A DNA stretch of 64,000 nt. Source: Duganella aquatilis (GTDB taxonomy: Bacteria; Pseudomonadota; Gammaproteobacteria; Burkholderiales; Burkholderiaceae_D). A program made the position numbers and the translations under genes. The stretch covers positions 744,001 to 808,000 of the forward strand of contig NZ_WKJL01000001.1 in the NCBI RefSeq assembly GCF_009674565.1. Reading direction: 5' to 3'. The notes below the pieces were generated by a model. The model had not been told where the DNA came from. It saw nothing but the letters and a program-made list of their open reading frames with translations, and did not search any database. The stretch's first letter is position 1. Each line of letters opens with the position of its first letter. Of this stretch, positions 35,951 through 44,876 are shown piece after piece.

Positions 35951-38758
35951 TTGAAAACAAGACTGATCACCACCGTGCTGTTGATGCTGGCCTGCTTGGC
36001 GTTCAACGCCGGCGCGGCCACGCGTGAGCGCCTGTCGCTGGATCGCGGCTGGCTGTTCCACCAGGGCGATATCGTTGAACCGCCTATCGTGGGCCATGAA
36101 GAGTCCTACAGCAATGCCAAGGCTGGCAACGCCAGTGGCGCGGCCGGCAACGAATACGACGACTCCACCTGGCGCCATCTCGACCTGCCGCACGACTGGG
36201 CCGTCGAAGGCCCGTTCGATCCGAAGGCGAATGTGGCGCAGGGCTATCGTCCGCGCGGCATCGGCTGGTATCGCCGCTATCTGCACGTCGATCCGTCGGA
36301 ACGCGGCAAGCATTTTGAATTGCAGTTCGACGCCATCGCCACGCACGCCACGGTCTGGGTCAACGGCAATGTGGTCAGCCGCAACTGGTCCGGCTACAAC
36401 GCCAGCTATATCGACATCACGCCTTTCCTGCGCTACGGCGATGCGATGAACACCATCGCCATCCGCGTCGATGCGGAAGCGATGGAAGGCTGGTGGTATG
36501 AGGGCGCCGGCATGTACCGCCACAGCTGGCTGGTGAAGCGCAATCCGGTGCACGTGGTGACCGATGGCGTGCACGCCACGCCGCGCCTCGTCAAGGACAG
36601 GCAGTGGAGCATTCCGGTGGAAGTCACGCTGAACAACAGCGGCAAGACGGCCGGCGATGTAATCGTCGAAGTGACGGTGTACGACCCGTCCGGCAAGCAG
36701 GTGGCGCAGCGCACCGCGCCGGCGCGCGTCGGCGTGCTGGCCACCAGCAGCGTGCAGGTGCCGGTCACGATCAACAATCCGGCGTTGTGGTCGATCGAGA
36801 AAACCAATCTGTATCGCGTGACCACGCGCGTTCTGCAAGCCGGCAAGGCGCAGGACGAGGTATCGCTGAACACCGGCTTCCGCACCATCCGCTTCGATGC
36901 GGCGCAGGGCTTCTTCCTGAACGGCGTGCACGTCAAGCTGCAGGGCGTGTGCATCCACCAGGACCATGCCGGCGTCGGCGTGGCAGTACCAGATTCGGTG
37001 TGGGAGTATCGTCTGCGCCGCTTGAAGGAGATGGGCGTGAACGCCATCCGCTTCTCGCACAACGCGCCGGCCGCGGAAGTGCTGGACATGGTGGACCGCA
37101 TGGGCTTTGTGGTCATGGACGAGAACCGCAACTTCAATCCGTCGGCGGACTACATGAAGCAGCTGGAGTGGATGGTCAAGCGCGACCGCCATCATCCGGG
37201 CATCGTCCTGTGGTCGGTGTTTAACGAAGAGCCGGTGCAGGCGACCGAAGTCGGTTACGAAATGGCGCGCCGCATGTCGGCCGCCGTCAAGGCGCTGGAC
37301 GATACGCGGCCGGTCACCGCCGCCATGAACGGCGGCTTCCTGACCGAGCTGAATGTGTCGCACGCGGTGGACGTGGTGGGCGCCAACTACCAGGTGCCGG
37401 ACTACGACCGCTATCACAAGGCCTATCCGAACAAGCCGTTCACCAGCTCCGAAGACACTTCCGCCTTCATGACGCGCGGCGAGTACAAGACGGTGAAAGA
37501 GAAGAACCTGATCGCCAGCTATGACGACGATGCGGCGCAGTGGGGCAACACCCATCGCGACGCATGGGAAGCCATCGACACGCGTCCCTTCGTGGCCGGC
37601 GGCTTCGTCTGGACCGGCTTCGATTATCGCGGCGAACCCACGCCGAACGAGTGGCCGTCGGTCAGCTCGGTGTTCGGCATCATGGACCTGAACGGTTTCC
37701 CGAAAACCGCCTACTACATCCACCAGGTACAGTGGATCAAGGACAAACCGCTGATTCACATCGCGCCGCACTGGAACTGGAAGCAGGGCGACAAGGTGCG
37801 CGTGATGGTGATGGCGAACGTGGAGCGCATCCAGCTGCTGCTGAACGGCCGCGCCATCGGCGAGCAGAAGGCCGACCCTTATCGCATGAATAACTTCGAC
37901 GTCGCCTTCGAGCCGGGCAAGCTGGAAGCCATCGGCTACAAGGGCGGCAAGGAAGTGGTGCGCACGGCGGTGGAGACCACCGGCGCACCGGTATCGCTGG
38001 AGTTGGCGCCTGACCGCGCGCAACTGGCCGGCGACGGCCGCGACGCGATGCCGATCACCGTGCGCGCGCTCGATGCGCAAGGCCGCGCCGTGCCGCTGGC
38101 GGACAACGAGGTGACCTTCGCCGTGACGGGCGGCGGCCGCTCCATAGGCCATGGCAATGGCGATCCGAATTCGCACGAGGACGAGAAGGGCGCCACGCGC
38201 CGTCTGTTCAACGGCCTGGCGCAGCTGATCGTGCAGACCAACTACGATGCGAAAGACGCGGTCACCATTAGCGCCACCGCGCCCGGCCTGCAAGCCGCGC
38301 GCGTGACGATACCGGTGAAGCAGGTGGCGGCCCAGCCTTACGTGGCGCCAGCCGACGCGCCGCTGACCTTCGTGCGCAGCTGGCGCATCGCGCCGGATGG
38401 CGATGCACGGCCGGACCCGAACCAGAAACTGGCCAGCTTCGACATGAATACCTGGGGCTGGGGATCGCCGCCGATGCGCGCCGCCGCCGGCAGCACCTAT
38501 CACCTGTACCGCTCCAGCTTCACGCCGCGCAAGAACCTGGCCGATGGCAATGGCCGCATCCGTTTTGCCTCGATCAAGGGCAAGGCGGAGATCTGGCTCA
38601 ACGGCGCGCTGGTCGGCAGGAAGGACAGCTACGCCGCCGCGCCGCTGGACGTGGTGCTGCCGGCCGGCGACGGCAAGCGCGAACTGAATGTGCTGATCGA
38701 GGCGGAAGCGGGACAGGGCAGCGGTATTGAGGGCAATGTCACCATTGAAGCCAAGTAG
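35951..38758 (+). CDS. Exported GH2 beta-galactosidase
   Basis: 935-aa glycoside hydrolase of family 2. A signal peptide (MKTRLITTVLLMLACLAFNA, cut near GAA) precedes the sugar-binding jelly roll (WRHLDLPHDWAVEGPFDP, typical GH2). The barrel holds the acid/base Glu in LWSVFNEEPV (~residue 424) and a probable nucleophile Glu in KPFTSSEDTSAF (~residue 501). C-terminal sandwich domains include a DUF4982-like part and a final carbohydrate-binding module (RFASIKGKAEIWLNGALVG). The activity is galactosidase by family and locus, but GH2 also includes glucuronidases and others. Together with the TonB receptor it forms a small galactan/galactoside utilisation unit. Confidence 0.87.
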   Translation: MKTRLITTVLLMLACLAFNAGAATRERLSLDRGWLFHQGDIVEPPIVGHEESYSNAKAGNASGAAGNEYDDSTWRHLDLPHDWAVEGPFDPKANVAQGYRPRGIGWYRRYLHVDPSERGKHFELQFDAIATHATVWVNGNVVSRNWSGYNASYIDITPFLRYGDAMNTIAIRVDAEAMEGWWYEGAGMYRHSWLVKRNPVHVVTDGVHATPRLVKDRQWSIPVEVTLNNSGKTAGDVIVEVTVYDPSGKQVAQRTAPARVGVLATSSVQVPVTINNPALWSIEKTNLYRVTTRVLQAGKAQDEVSLNTGFRTIRFDAAQGFFLNGVHVKLQGVCIHQDHAGVGVAVPDSVWEYRLRRLKEMGVNAIRFSHNAPAAEVLDMVDRMGFVVMDENRNFNPSADYMKQLEWMVKRDRHHPGIVLWSVFNEEPVQATEVGYEMARRMSAAVKALDDTRPVTAAMNGGFLTELNVSHAVDVVGANYQVPDYDRYHKAYPNKPFTSSEDTSAFMTRGEYKTVKEKNLIASYDDDAAQWGNTHRDAWEAIDTRPFVAGGFVWTGFDYRGEPTPNEWPSVSSVFGIMDLNGFPKTAYYIHQVQWIKDKPLIHIAPHWNWKQGDKVRVMVMANVERIQLLLNGRAIGEQKADPYRMNNFDVAFEPGKLEAIGYKGGKEVVRTAVETTGAPVSLELAPDRAQLAGDGRDAMPITVRALDAQGRAVPLADNEVTFAVTGGGRSIGHGNGDPNSHEDEKGATRRLFNGLAQLIVQTNYDAKDAVTISATAPGLQAARVTIPVKQVAAQPYVAPADAPLTFVRSWRIAPDGDARPDPNQKLASFDMNTWGWGSPPMRAAAGSTYHLYRSSFTPRKNLADGNGRIRFASIKGKAEIWLNGALVGRKDSYAAAPLDVVLPAGDGKRELNVLIEAEAGQGSGIEGNVTIEAK

Positions 38759-38775
38759 TTGACGATGAGTAAATA

Positions 38776-38808
38776 AATCGCGTGCTTGTTGACCGCAAAC
38801 ACGCGATT
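38776..38808. repeat. Inverted repeat after the GH2 gene
   Basis: AATCGCGTG (38776-38784) and CACGCGATT (38800-38808) are perfect 9-bp arms with a 15-bp spacer. There is no clear T-run afterwards. It could be a weak terminator for the GH2 gene or part of the promoter region of the zapB-like/zapA pair. Confidence 0.4.
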
Positions 38809-38846
38809 CGGTTGACGGCGTCCCGCGCGCTGCCTATAGTGGCGGG

Positions 38847-39089
38847 ATGATTTCAGATTTCCAAGAACTCTCCGATAAAATCGACCAGTTGGCCGAGATG
38901 ACGCAAGCGCTGCGTCGGGAAAACGCGCAGCTGCGCCAGGCCAATGCCGCCCTGGTGATTGAAAACATGGGCTACCAGCGCCGCCTGAGCGAGGCCTCCG
39001 TCCGCGTCGAAGCTTTGCTGGAACAAATCCCCGCCATCGGTGGCGACGCCGCCGAGGACAAGCAGCCTGAAAACGAGGAAGCACGATGA
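38847..39089 (+). CDS. Small coiled-coil protein, ZapB-like
   Basis: 80-residue protein, mostly one coiled coil with heptad-like Leu/Ile spacing (FQELSDKIDQLAEMTQALRR, then ENAQLRQANAALVIEN). A short acidic tail follows. It overlaps zapA by four bases (ATGA), so the two are translated together. ZapB-like proteins join ZapA at the FtsZ ring, which is the inferred role. Length and composition match the small proteins found before zapA in other betaproteobacteria. Confidence 0.75.
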   Translation: MISDFQELSDKIDQLAEMTQALRRENAQLRQANAALVIENMGYQRRLSEASVRVEALLEQIPAIGGDAAEDKQPENEEAR

Positions 39090-39397
39090 TCCAGGTCGAT
39101 GTCACGATCATGGGCCTGAGCTACAAGCTGGCCTGCAAGGAAGACGAAGAACAGGCCTTGCGCAAGGCGGCGTCCTTCCTGGACAAAAAAATGTGCGCGA
39201 TCCGCGACGCCGGTAAGGTCAAGGGCAACGACCGCATCGCCGTGATGGCGGCGTTGAGCGTGGCTGCGGAATTCCTGTCGGTGAAAGCGCCACAAGGTCC
39301 GTTGTCTGACATGTCGATCCTCGAAGTACAGACCAAGATCAGCGCCATGCACAAAGTGCTCGATAGCGCACTGACTCCGCAAGAAACCCTGTTTTAA
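39086..39397 (+). CDS. zapA: Cell division protein ZapA
   Basis: 103-aa FtsZ-ring stabiliser. It begins with the typical VDVTIMGLSYKLACKEDEEQ, where the strand-turn-strand is followed by LRKAASFLDKKM. A long C-terminal helix follows (NDRIAVMAALSVAAEFL). It is directly downstream of, and overlaps, the ZapB-like gene. It is followed by 6S RNA, the same neighbour as in E. coli and many proteobacteria, which supports the call. Confidence 0.95.
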   Translation: MIQVDVTIMGLSYKLACKEDEEQALRKAASFLDKKMCAIRDAGKVKGNDRIAVMAALSVAAEFLSVKAPQGPLSDMSILEVQTKISAMHKVLDSALTPQETLF

Positions 39398-39454
39398 TCG
39401 CTTTTTAATTCGAACAGCCCTTCCTTTGCGGCGCACAAGAGAGTAAACTTCTTT

Positions 39455-39632
39455 TCACCCTGCGGTGTTCGAGACTTGTCATATATTCCTTGAACCATTT
39501 TTTTGCACCGGTTACGGAAATTTGTTCGATGGGCGAGAGCGTCGCTAGTCCGATGAACCCGAAATTGAACTAACTGTGACCACCTGAGCCTTTTGGTTCG
39601 GGATGCCGGCAAGACGGCACATGCGGGGCCTT
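39455..39632 (+). ncRNA. ssrS: 6S RNA (ssrS)
   Basis: Regulatory RNA of ~178 nt that binds sigma-70 RNA polymerase in stationary phase by mimicking an open promoter. Support is position (after zapA) and fold. CCCTGC (39458-39463) pairs with GCGGGG (39623-39628), and TTGAACC (39490-39496) pairs with GGTTCGG (39595-39601). Between them is a large, poorly paired central region with short hairpins. The CCTTGAACC and GATGCCGGCAA stretches resemble betaproteobacterial 6S RNAs. The exact ends are approximate, and no long ORF competes with it. Confidence 0.75.
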
Positions 39633-39640
39633 ATTCAACA

Positions 39641-39681
39641 AAAAGCGGTTGCAAGCATGTGAATGCGCAGCCGCTTTTTTT
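39641..39681 (+). terminator. Terminator after 6S RNA
   Basis: AAAAGCGGTTGC (39641-39652) pairs with GCAGCCGCTTTT (39667-39678), with one G-U pair, and is followed by T's to 39681. It lies eight bases past the mature 6S RNA 3' end and 16 bp before the EVE gene's ATG. It should end the 6S precursor. Confidence 0.85.
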
Positions 39682-39696
39682 CGTCTGGAGATATGC

Positions 39697-40155
39697 ATGC
39701 AATACTGGCTGATGAAATCCGAACCGGATGAAGTGAGTATCGACGACGTCATGGCGTCGAAGGACCAGACCACGGCGTGGTTCGGCGTGCGCAACTACCA
39801 GGCGCGCAATTTCATGCGCGACCAGATGCAGGTCGGCGACGGTGTGCTGTTCTATCACTCCAGCTGCCCGGAGCCCGGCATCGCGGGCCTGGCGGAGATA
39901 GTGAGCACTCCTTATCCGGATGCCTCGCAGTTCGACGCCAAGGGCAAATACTACGATCCGAAGGCGACGCAGGAGCAGCCGCGCTGGATTTCCATCGATG
40001 TGAAAGGCACGCAGAAAACGCGCTTGCTGCCGCTGGCGGAGATGCGCACGATTCCGGCGCTGGAAGAGATGGTGGTGCTGCAGAAGGGCAGCCGCCTGTC
40101 CATCACGCCGGTCACGCCGGCGCAATGGAAAGCGGTGGTCAAGCTTTTGAAATAA
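39697..40155 (+). CDS. EVE-domain protein
   Basis: 152-aa PUA-like fold protein. Typical motifs are MQYWLMKSEPDEVSIDDV at the start, WFGVRNYQARNFMRDQMQVG in the middle and GVLFYHSSCPEPGIAGLAEI next. EVE domains are thought to read modified nucleotides in DNA or RNA. The ATG at 39697 is chosen because homologues begin MxYWLMKSEP; an upstream in-frame start lies inside the 6S terminator. Its 3' end overlaps lgt on the other strand by 17 bases. The biological role is not settled. Confidence 0.92.
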   Translation: MQYWLMKSEPDEVSIDDVMASKDQTTAWFGVRNYQARNFMRDQMQVGDGVLFYHSSCPEPGIAGLAEIVSTPYPDASQFDAKGKYYDPKATQEQPRWISIDVKGTQKTRLLPLAEMRTIPALEEMVVLQKGSRLSITPVTPAQWKAVVKLLK

Positions 40156-40996
40156 TCGGTGCGCGGCCGCGCTGGCGCACCTTGTAGGCCCACACCAGCA
40201 TCAGGATGGCGCCGACGATCATCGGCAGCGACAGCACCTGGCCGGAAGTGATCGGCAGGCCCAGCACGGTGGTTTCCCAGTCCGGCGTACGGAACCACTC
40301 GGTGAAGAAGCGCGCGCAGCCGTACAGCAGGGTGTAGAAGGCGCCCACCGCCAGGCGCGGACGCTCCTTGCGGGCGAAGATCCACAGCAGCACAAACACC
40401 AGCAAACCGTCGATCAGCATCTGGTAGATCGGCGACGGATGGCGCAGGCCCTGCAGGAACACCGGGTCCGGATGCAGCGGGTAGCGGATGTCCGGCCACA
40501 GCATGGCCCACGGCAGCGACTGGTCGCTGACCACGCGGCCCGGCAGTTCGGCGTTGATGAAGTTGCCCATGCGGCCAGCCGCATAACCCAGCGGCACCAG
40601 CGGCGCGATGAAGTCGTACACGTCCAGCAGGTTGCGGCCGGCCTTGCGCGCCCACAGCGACATGGCGATCAGCACGCCGAGGAAGCCGCCGTGGAAGGAC
40701 ATGCCGCCGTGCCAGACCTTGAAGATTTCAATCGGATCGGAGAAGTATTTCACCGGCTCGTAGAACAGCACTTCGCCCAGGCGGCCGCCGATGATCACGC
40801 CCATCATGCCGTAGAACAGCATGTCGTCCAGATCCTCTTTCTTCCACAGCTGCGCGGCGATGTGCGGCTGCTTGATGCGCACCCGGCCCAGCGCGATGAA
40901 CAGCGCAAAGGCCAGCACGTACATCAGGCCGTACCAGTGGACGGCGACTGGCCCCAGTTGCAGGGCGATGGGATCGGGCATCGGGTGTATCAGCAT
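40139..40996 (-). CDS. lgt: Phosphatidylglycerol-prolipoprotein diacylglyceryl transferase
   Basis: 285-aa inner-membrane enzyme that adds diacylglycerol to lipoprotein Cys, the first step of lipoprotein maturation. It has seven hydrophobic spans. The HGG motif (VWHGGMSFHGGFLG) and the Lgt signature AAGRMGNFINAELPGR, with its conserved Arg, are both present. Its start overlaps the stop of the upstream LysR gene by seven bases, so the two may be coupled. The in-frame ATG at residue 6 (MPDPIALQL) is an alternative start. The gene is essential in most Gram-negatives. Confidence 0.96.
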   Translation of the reverse strand: MLIHPMPDPIALQLGPVAVHWYGLMYVLAFALFIALGRVRIKQPHIAAQLWKKEDLDDMLFYGMMGVIIGGRLGEVLFYEPVKYFSDPIEIFKVWHGGMSFHGGFLGVLIAMSLWARKAGRNLLDVYDFIAPLVPLGYAAGRMGNFINAELPGRVVSDQSLPWAMLWPDIRYPLHPDPVFLQGLRHPSPIYQMLIDGLLVFVLLWIFARKERPRLAVGAFYTLLYGCARFFTEWFRTPDWETTVLGLPITSGQVLSLPMIVGAILMLVWAYKVRQRGRAPIISKA

Positions 40997-41898
40997 AGGG
41001 CGCTTTTCCTCAATTCGTTTCTTAATAATTCCAAAAAGCCGTGCAGCACCGGCGAGGCGTTGTCGCGCCGCCAGGCCAGGCCGGTTTCGACCAAGGGCGT
41101 GGCGTCGGCCAGCGCCCGGTATTCTACCCCGGTCCGCATCAGGTTGGAGACCGACTGCGGCACCAGCGCCATGCCGATGCCGGCCGATACCAGGCTGACG
41201 ATGGTTTGCATCTGGATCGCTTCCTGGCCGATGTCCGGCGTGATGCCGGCGTCGTGGAACACGGACAGGATGGCGTCGTGCAGCGCCGGCGAAATCGCGC
41301 GTGGGAAGATGATCAGCGGCAGCTGCGGCAACGCGGACAGTTTCAGCTTGCCTTGCTTCTTCAGCGCGGGCAGGCCGGAGGGCAAGGCCAGCACCAGCGG
41401 TTCGTTCAGCACCGGCAGGTAGTCGAGCTGCTCGCGCGCCTTGTCGGGAAGCGGCGGGATCAGCAGGCCGGCGTCGATGCGGTTGTGCAGCAGGTCGTCC
41501 AGCTGCAAATCGGAGGTGGCTTCCTGCAGCGTGATCTGCACCTGCGGGTAGGCGGCACGGTAGGCGCGCAGGAAGGGCGGCAGCACGCTGTAGTCGGCCG
41601 AGGAGACGAAGGCCAGCGTCAGGCGTCCGACTTCGCCGGCGGCGGCGCGCTGCACCAGTTGCGGCAGTTCCTGCGCCTGCGCCAGCAGGCGGCGCGCCTC
41701 GGGCAGCAGCGCCATGCCGGCCGGCGTCAGCGCCACACCGCGGCGGTTGCGCTCGAACAGCGCGGCGCCCAGCTCCTCTTCCAGCGCCTGGATGGTCTGC
41801 GACAGCGGCGGCTGCGTCATGTGCAGGCGCAGCGCCGCCTTGCCGAAGTGGAGTTCTTCGGCGACGGCGATAAAGTAACGGAGCTGGCGCAGTTCCAT
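40990..41898 (-). CDS. LysR-family transcriptional regulator
   Basis: 302-aa LysR protein. The winged helix is MELRQLRYFIAVAEELHFGK, then PPLSQTIQALEEELGAALFE. The effector domain starts near GEVGRLTLAFVSSADYSV. I choose the ATG at 41898, since LysR proteins start MELRQLRYF; the frame open to 41955 adds unrelated residues. It is divergent from ilvD across 147 bp. That gap is the natural place for its operator, so ilvD may be its target, but this is only positional evidence. Its 3' end overlaps lgt. Confidence 0.88.
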   Translation of the reverse strand: MELRQLRYFIAVAEELHFGKAALRLHMTQPPLSQTIQALEEELGAALFERNRRGVALTPAGMALLPEARRLLAQAQELPQLVQRAAAGEVGRLTLAFVSSADYSVLPPFLRAYRAAYPQVQITLQEATSDLQLDDLLHNRIDAGLLIPPLPDKAREQLDYLPVLNEPLVLALPSGLPALKKQGKLKLSALPQLPLIIFPRAISPALHDAILSVFHDAGITPDIGQEAIQMQTIVSLVSAGIGMALVPQSVSNLMRTGVEYRALADATPLVETGLAWRRDNASPVLHGFLELLRNELRKSALC

Positions 41899-42045
41899 AT
41901 GGTTTACTGTTGAATTTGTTCTGTGTGATATTTTATACGACTCACAGCCACGCAAATCATATATTTGACACCGTCGTGGGGACGTCGCAAACTCCCATGC
42001 TAAGCCAGCGGAATTAAGCTCGCCTTATTATTGGAGAAACACATC

Positions 42046-43908
42046 ATGCCGCAATACCGTTCCCGCACCACCACCCACGGCCGCAACATGGCCGGCGCCC
42101 GCGCCCTGTGGCGCGCTACCGGCATGAAAGACGGCGACTTCGACAAGCCGATCGTCGCCGTGGTCAATTCCTTCACCCAGTTCGTGCCGGGCCACGTGCA
42201 CCTGAAGGATCTGGGACAACTGGTGGCGCGCGAGATTGAAAAAGCGGGCGGCGTGGCCAAGGAATTCAACACCATCGCCGTCGATGACGGCATCGCCATG
42301 GGGCACGGCGGCATGCTGTACTCGCTGCCGTCGCGCGACCTGATCGCCGATTCGGTCGAGTACATGGTCAACGCCCACTGCGCCGATGCGATGGTGTGCA
42401 TCTCCAACTGCGACAAGATCACGCCGGGCATGCTGATGGCCGCGATGCGCCTCAACATTCCGGTGGTGTTCGTGTCGGGCGGCCCGATGGAAGCGGGCAA
42501 GGTGGTCAAGGTCGTCAACGGCGGCCAGAAGATCATCAAGCTGGATCTGGTGGACGCCATGATCAAGGCCGGCGACACCACCGTCAGCGATGCCGACGTG
42601 GCCGAGATCGAGCGTTCGGCCTGTCCGACCTGCGGTTCGTGCTCCGGCATGTTCACCGCCAACTCGATGAACTGCCTGACCGAGGCGCTGGGCCTGTCGC
42701 TGCCGGGTAACGGCACCATCGTCGCCACCCACGCCGACCGCGAACAGCTGTTCCTGCGCGCCGGCCGCCTGATCGTCGAACTGGCCAAGCGCCACTACGA
42801 GCAGGACGACTACTCGATCCTGCCGCGCACCATCGCCAACAAGGCGACCTTTGAAAACGCCATGGCGCTGGACGTGTCCATGGGCGGCTCGACCAACACC
42901 GTGCTGCACCTGCTGGCCGCTGCGCACGAAGCGGGCGTGGACTTCACCATGGCCGACATCGACCGCATCTCGCGCAAGGTGCCATGCCTGTGCAAGGTGG
43001 CGCCGATGACCGACAAGTTCCACATCGAAGACGTGCACCGCGCCGGCGGCATCATCTCGATCCTGGGCGAACTGGCGCGCGGCGGCCTGCTGGACACCAC
43101 GCGCCCCACCATTCACGCGCCGACGCTGGCCGATGCCATCGAACGCAACGACATCAAGCGCAGCGACGATCCTGCCGTGCACAAGCTGTTCAGCGCAGCG
43201 CCGGGCGGCGTGCCGACCCAGGTGGCGTTCTCGCAATCGGAACGTTTCGCTTCGCTGGATCTGGACCGCACGGCGGGCTGCATCCGCGACAAGGAGCACG
43301 CGTATTCGCAGGACGGCGGCCTGGCTGTCTTGTACGGCAACCTGGCGGAGAAGGGCTGCATCGTCAAGACGGCGGGCGTGGATGAAAGCATCCTGAAGTT
43401 CAGCGGCAAGGCGCGCGTGTTCGAATCGCAGGACGCGGCGGTGGAAGCCATCCTGGGCGACACCGTGAACGCCGGCGACGTCGTCATCATCCGCTACGAA
43501 GGCCCGAAAGGCGGTCCTGGCATGCAGGAGATGCTGTACCCAACCTCGTACATCAAGTCCAAGGGGCTGGGCAAGGCCTGCGCGCTGTTCACCGACGGCC
43601 GCTTCTCGGGCGGCTCGTCCGGCCTGGTGATCGGCCACGCATCGCCGGAAGCGGCGGAAGGCGGCGCCATCGGCCTGGTGGAAGAGGGCGACATGATCGA
43701 CATCGACATCCCGAACCGCAGCATCGGTCTGCGCATCAGCGATGCCGAACTGGCGGCGCGCCGCGCGGCGATGGAAGCCAAGGGCGCCGACGCCTGGCAA
43801 CCGGTGAACCGCGAGCGCTACGTCTCGCAGGCGCTGCAAGCCTACGCCGCGCTGACCACCTCCGCCGACCGCGGCGCCGTACGCGACCTGTCGCAACTGA
43901 AGCGTTGA
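42046..43908 (+). CDS. ilvD: Dihydroxy-acid dehydratase
   Basis: 620-aa [4Fe-4S] enzyme of valine, leucine and isoleucine synthesis; it dehydrates 2,3-dihydroxy-3-methylbutanoate and its homologue. Cluster and metal ligands follow E. coli IlvD: Cys122 in [10 protein letters not shown], and Cys193/Cys196 in [12 protein letters not shown]. The N-terminus [19 protein letters not shown] is also close to E. coli. The start at 42046 is preferred over 42031 for that reason, with GGAG upstream. It is a single gene, divergent from a LysR regulator. It ends five bases before a low-GC gene on the other strand. Confidence 0.97.
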   Translation: MPQYRSRTTTHGRNMAGARALWRATGMKDGDFDKPIVAVVNSFTQFVPGHVHLKDLGQLVAREIEKAGGVAKEFNTIAVDDGIAMGHGGMLYSLPSRDLIADSVEYMVNAHCADAMVCISNCDKITPGMLMAAMRLNIPVVFVSGGPMEAGKVVKVVNGGQKIIKLDLVDAMIKAGDTTVSDADVAEIERSACPTCGSCSGMFTANSMNCLTEALGLSLPGNGTIVATHADREQLFLRAGRLIVELAKRHYEQDDYSILPRTIANKATFENAMALDVSMGGSTNTVLHLLAAAHEAGVDFTMADIDRISRKVPCLCKVAPMTDKFHIEDVHRAGGIISILGELARGGLLDTTRPTIHAPTLADAIERNDIKRSDDPAVHKLFSAAPGGVPTQVAFSQSERFASLDLDRTAGCIRDKEHAYSQDGGLAVLYGNLAEKGCIVKTAGVDESILKFSGKARVFESQDAAVEAILGDTVNAGDVVIIRYEGPKGGPGMQEMLYPTSYIKSKGLGKACALFTDGRFSGGSSGLVIGHASPEAAEGGAIGLVEEGDMIDIDIPNRSIGLRISDAELAARRAAMEAKGADAWQPVNRERYVSQALQAYAALTTSADRGAVRDLSQLKR

Positions 43909-43912
43909 CTGG

Positions 43913-44530
43913 TTAGTTAGCCTGACCCGCGACCCACCACGTCATCCACTGAATCAGCTCGGGGATACTCAACTCCTGTAAGTCTTGCTTGGAGTATCCC
44001 CGTGTTTTCAATTGCGCCTCGTTTTCTCCATTGAAGCTTACGAAGTGCTGCCAGATTTGCGCAGCGCCTGGGGCATTCGGGTAACACATCGGAGCAAGCC
44101 AGTTGCGCACAATCGTAACAACTAATCGAGGATCGTTGTGATGTGCAGAGATATCTGATCCCGCCAGATCGGACAGCGCTACCTGATATCGATATTGCTG
44201 TGCTTCCAGTACCAGACAACGCTTCGTTGTGTGGTGACGTTTCCCAAATTGTCTGCAGCCAAAATCGATGCCGAGCTCAAATGGCATATTAAGTCTATAC
44301 AGCTCTGAGGCGCGGCTTGCTTCCATCCGGGAGAGATCGTGAATTGCGTATTTTGATTCTGCAATCAGCTGAATGATTTTGCTTAGTCGGGACTCTCCGG
44401 AGTCTGCCCGTTCTATAGCAATCCGTGGCGTCAGACCTAAATAAATGGTTGTGAAAAGAATTGGCCTGAGCATGACGTAATAGTGCAGGTCCAATGGACA
44501 ATTGATGAAAACATTCTCTTCAAACGACAT
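43913..44530 (-). CDS. Rossmann-like protein of unknown function, possibly nucleotide-processing
   Basis: 205-aa soluble protein. I recognise the sequence type but no established function. Motifs are ENVFINCPLD at the N-terminus, IAIERADSGESRLSKIIQLI, AIHDLSRMEA and NMPFELGIDFG. That order (strand, acidic D-S-G-E loop, an H-D strand end, then an E-L-G motif) resembles TIR-like and nucleoside-deoxyribosyltransferase-like folds; this is inference. GC is low (83 of 180 bases, 46%, over 44281-44460), against over 70% at the ilvD end. It starts eight bases after the DUF2188-like gene's stop, so the two are coupled. Horizontal origin is likely. Confidence 0.6.
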   Translation of the reverse strand: MSFEENVFINCPLDLHYYVMLRPILFTTIYLGLTPRIAIERADSGESRLSKIIQLIAESKYAIHDLSRMEASRASELYRLNMPFELGIDFGCRQFGKRHHTTKRCLVLEAQQYRYQVALSDLAGSDISAHHNDPRLVVTIVRNWLAPMCYPNAPGAAQIWQHFVSFNGENEAQLKTRGYSKQDLQELSIPELIQWMTWWVAGQAN

Positions 44531-44538
44531 AAGAGTCG

Positions 44539-44760
44539 TTAGTGAGGAACTTTAGGCGCGCCGTACTCTGTTATTTTTCGTACTGAACCATCGTCACGAT
44601 GAATAAAAAGAGTAGCTTTGTTCTTCTTGGCAATGGCGCGGCCTAGTGTAAGTGCTTCTTTTTCGGTTTTGAAATTTCTGGTTGCTCGACGCGCGCCAGT
44701 TCTGAAGACCATCCATCCTCCATACACAGCAGGCGCTACATGCGTGTTTCTAGTATCCAT
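44539..44760 (-). CDS. DUF2188-like small protein
   Basis: 73-aa basic protein. The pattern YGGWMVFRTGARRATRNFKT, followed by EALTLGRAIAKKNKATLFIH and DDGSVRKITEYG, matches the DUF2188 form: a beta-hairpin with W and R, a helix, then a strand pair ending in xHxxDGxI. The function is unknown. A good Shine-Dalgarno (GAAGGAG) lies seven bases before its ATG at 44760. It is the first gene of a low-GC two-gene unit. It may be a small partner or antitoxin-like protein for the downstream gene; that is conjecture. Confidence 0.7.
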   Translation of the reverse strand: MDTRNTHVAPAVYGGWMVFRTGARRATRNFKTEKEALTLGRAIAKKNKATLFIHRDDGSVRKITEYGAPKVPH

Positions 44761-44876
44761 GATTGACTCCTTCGATGGCGATGAAAAGCCAGCACGGAAA
44801 TTCTGCGCTGATGGACCGTATACGTCTATCGAGATCTTGCGCTTTTAACCGAGCGCCGCCATGGGAAAAATCAAGC

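Noticed and set aside
33250..38503. Two 855-codon antisense frames over the TonB receptor and GH2 genes
   Set aside because: Both lack signal peptides and motifs and exist only because stop codons are rare in GC-rich complement frames.
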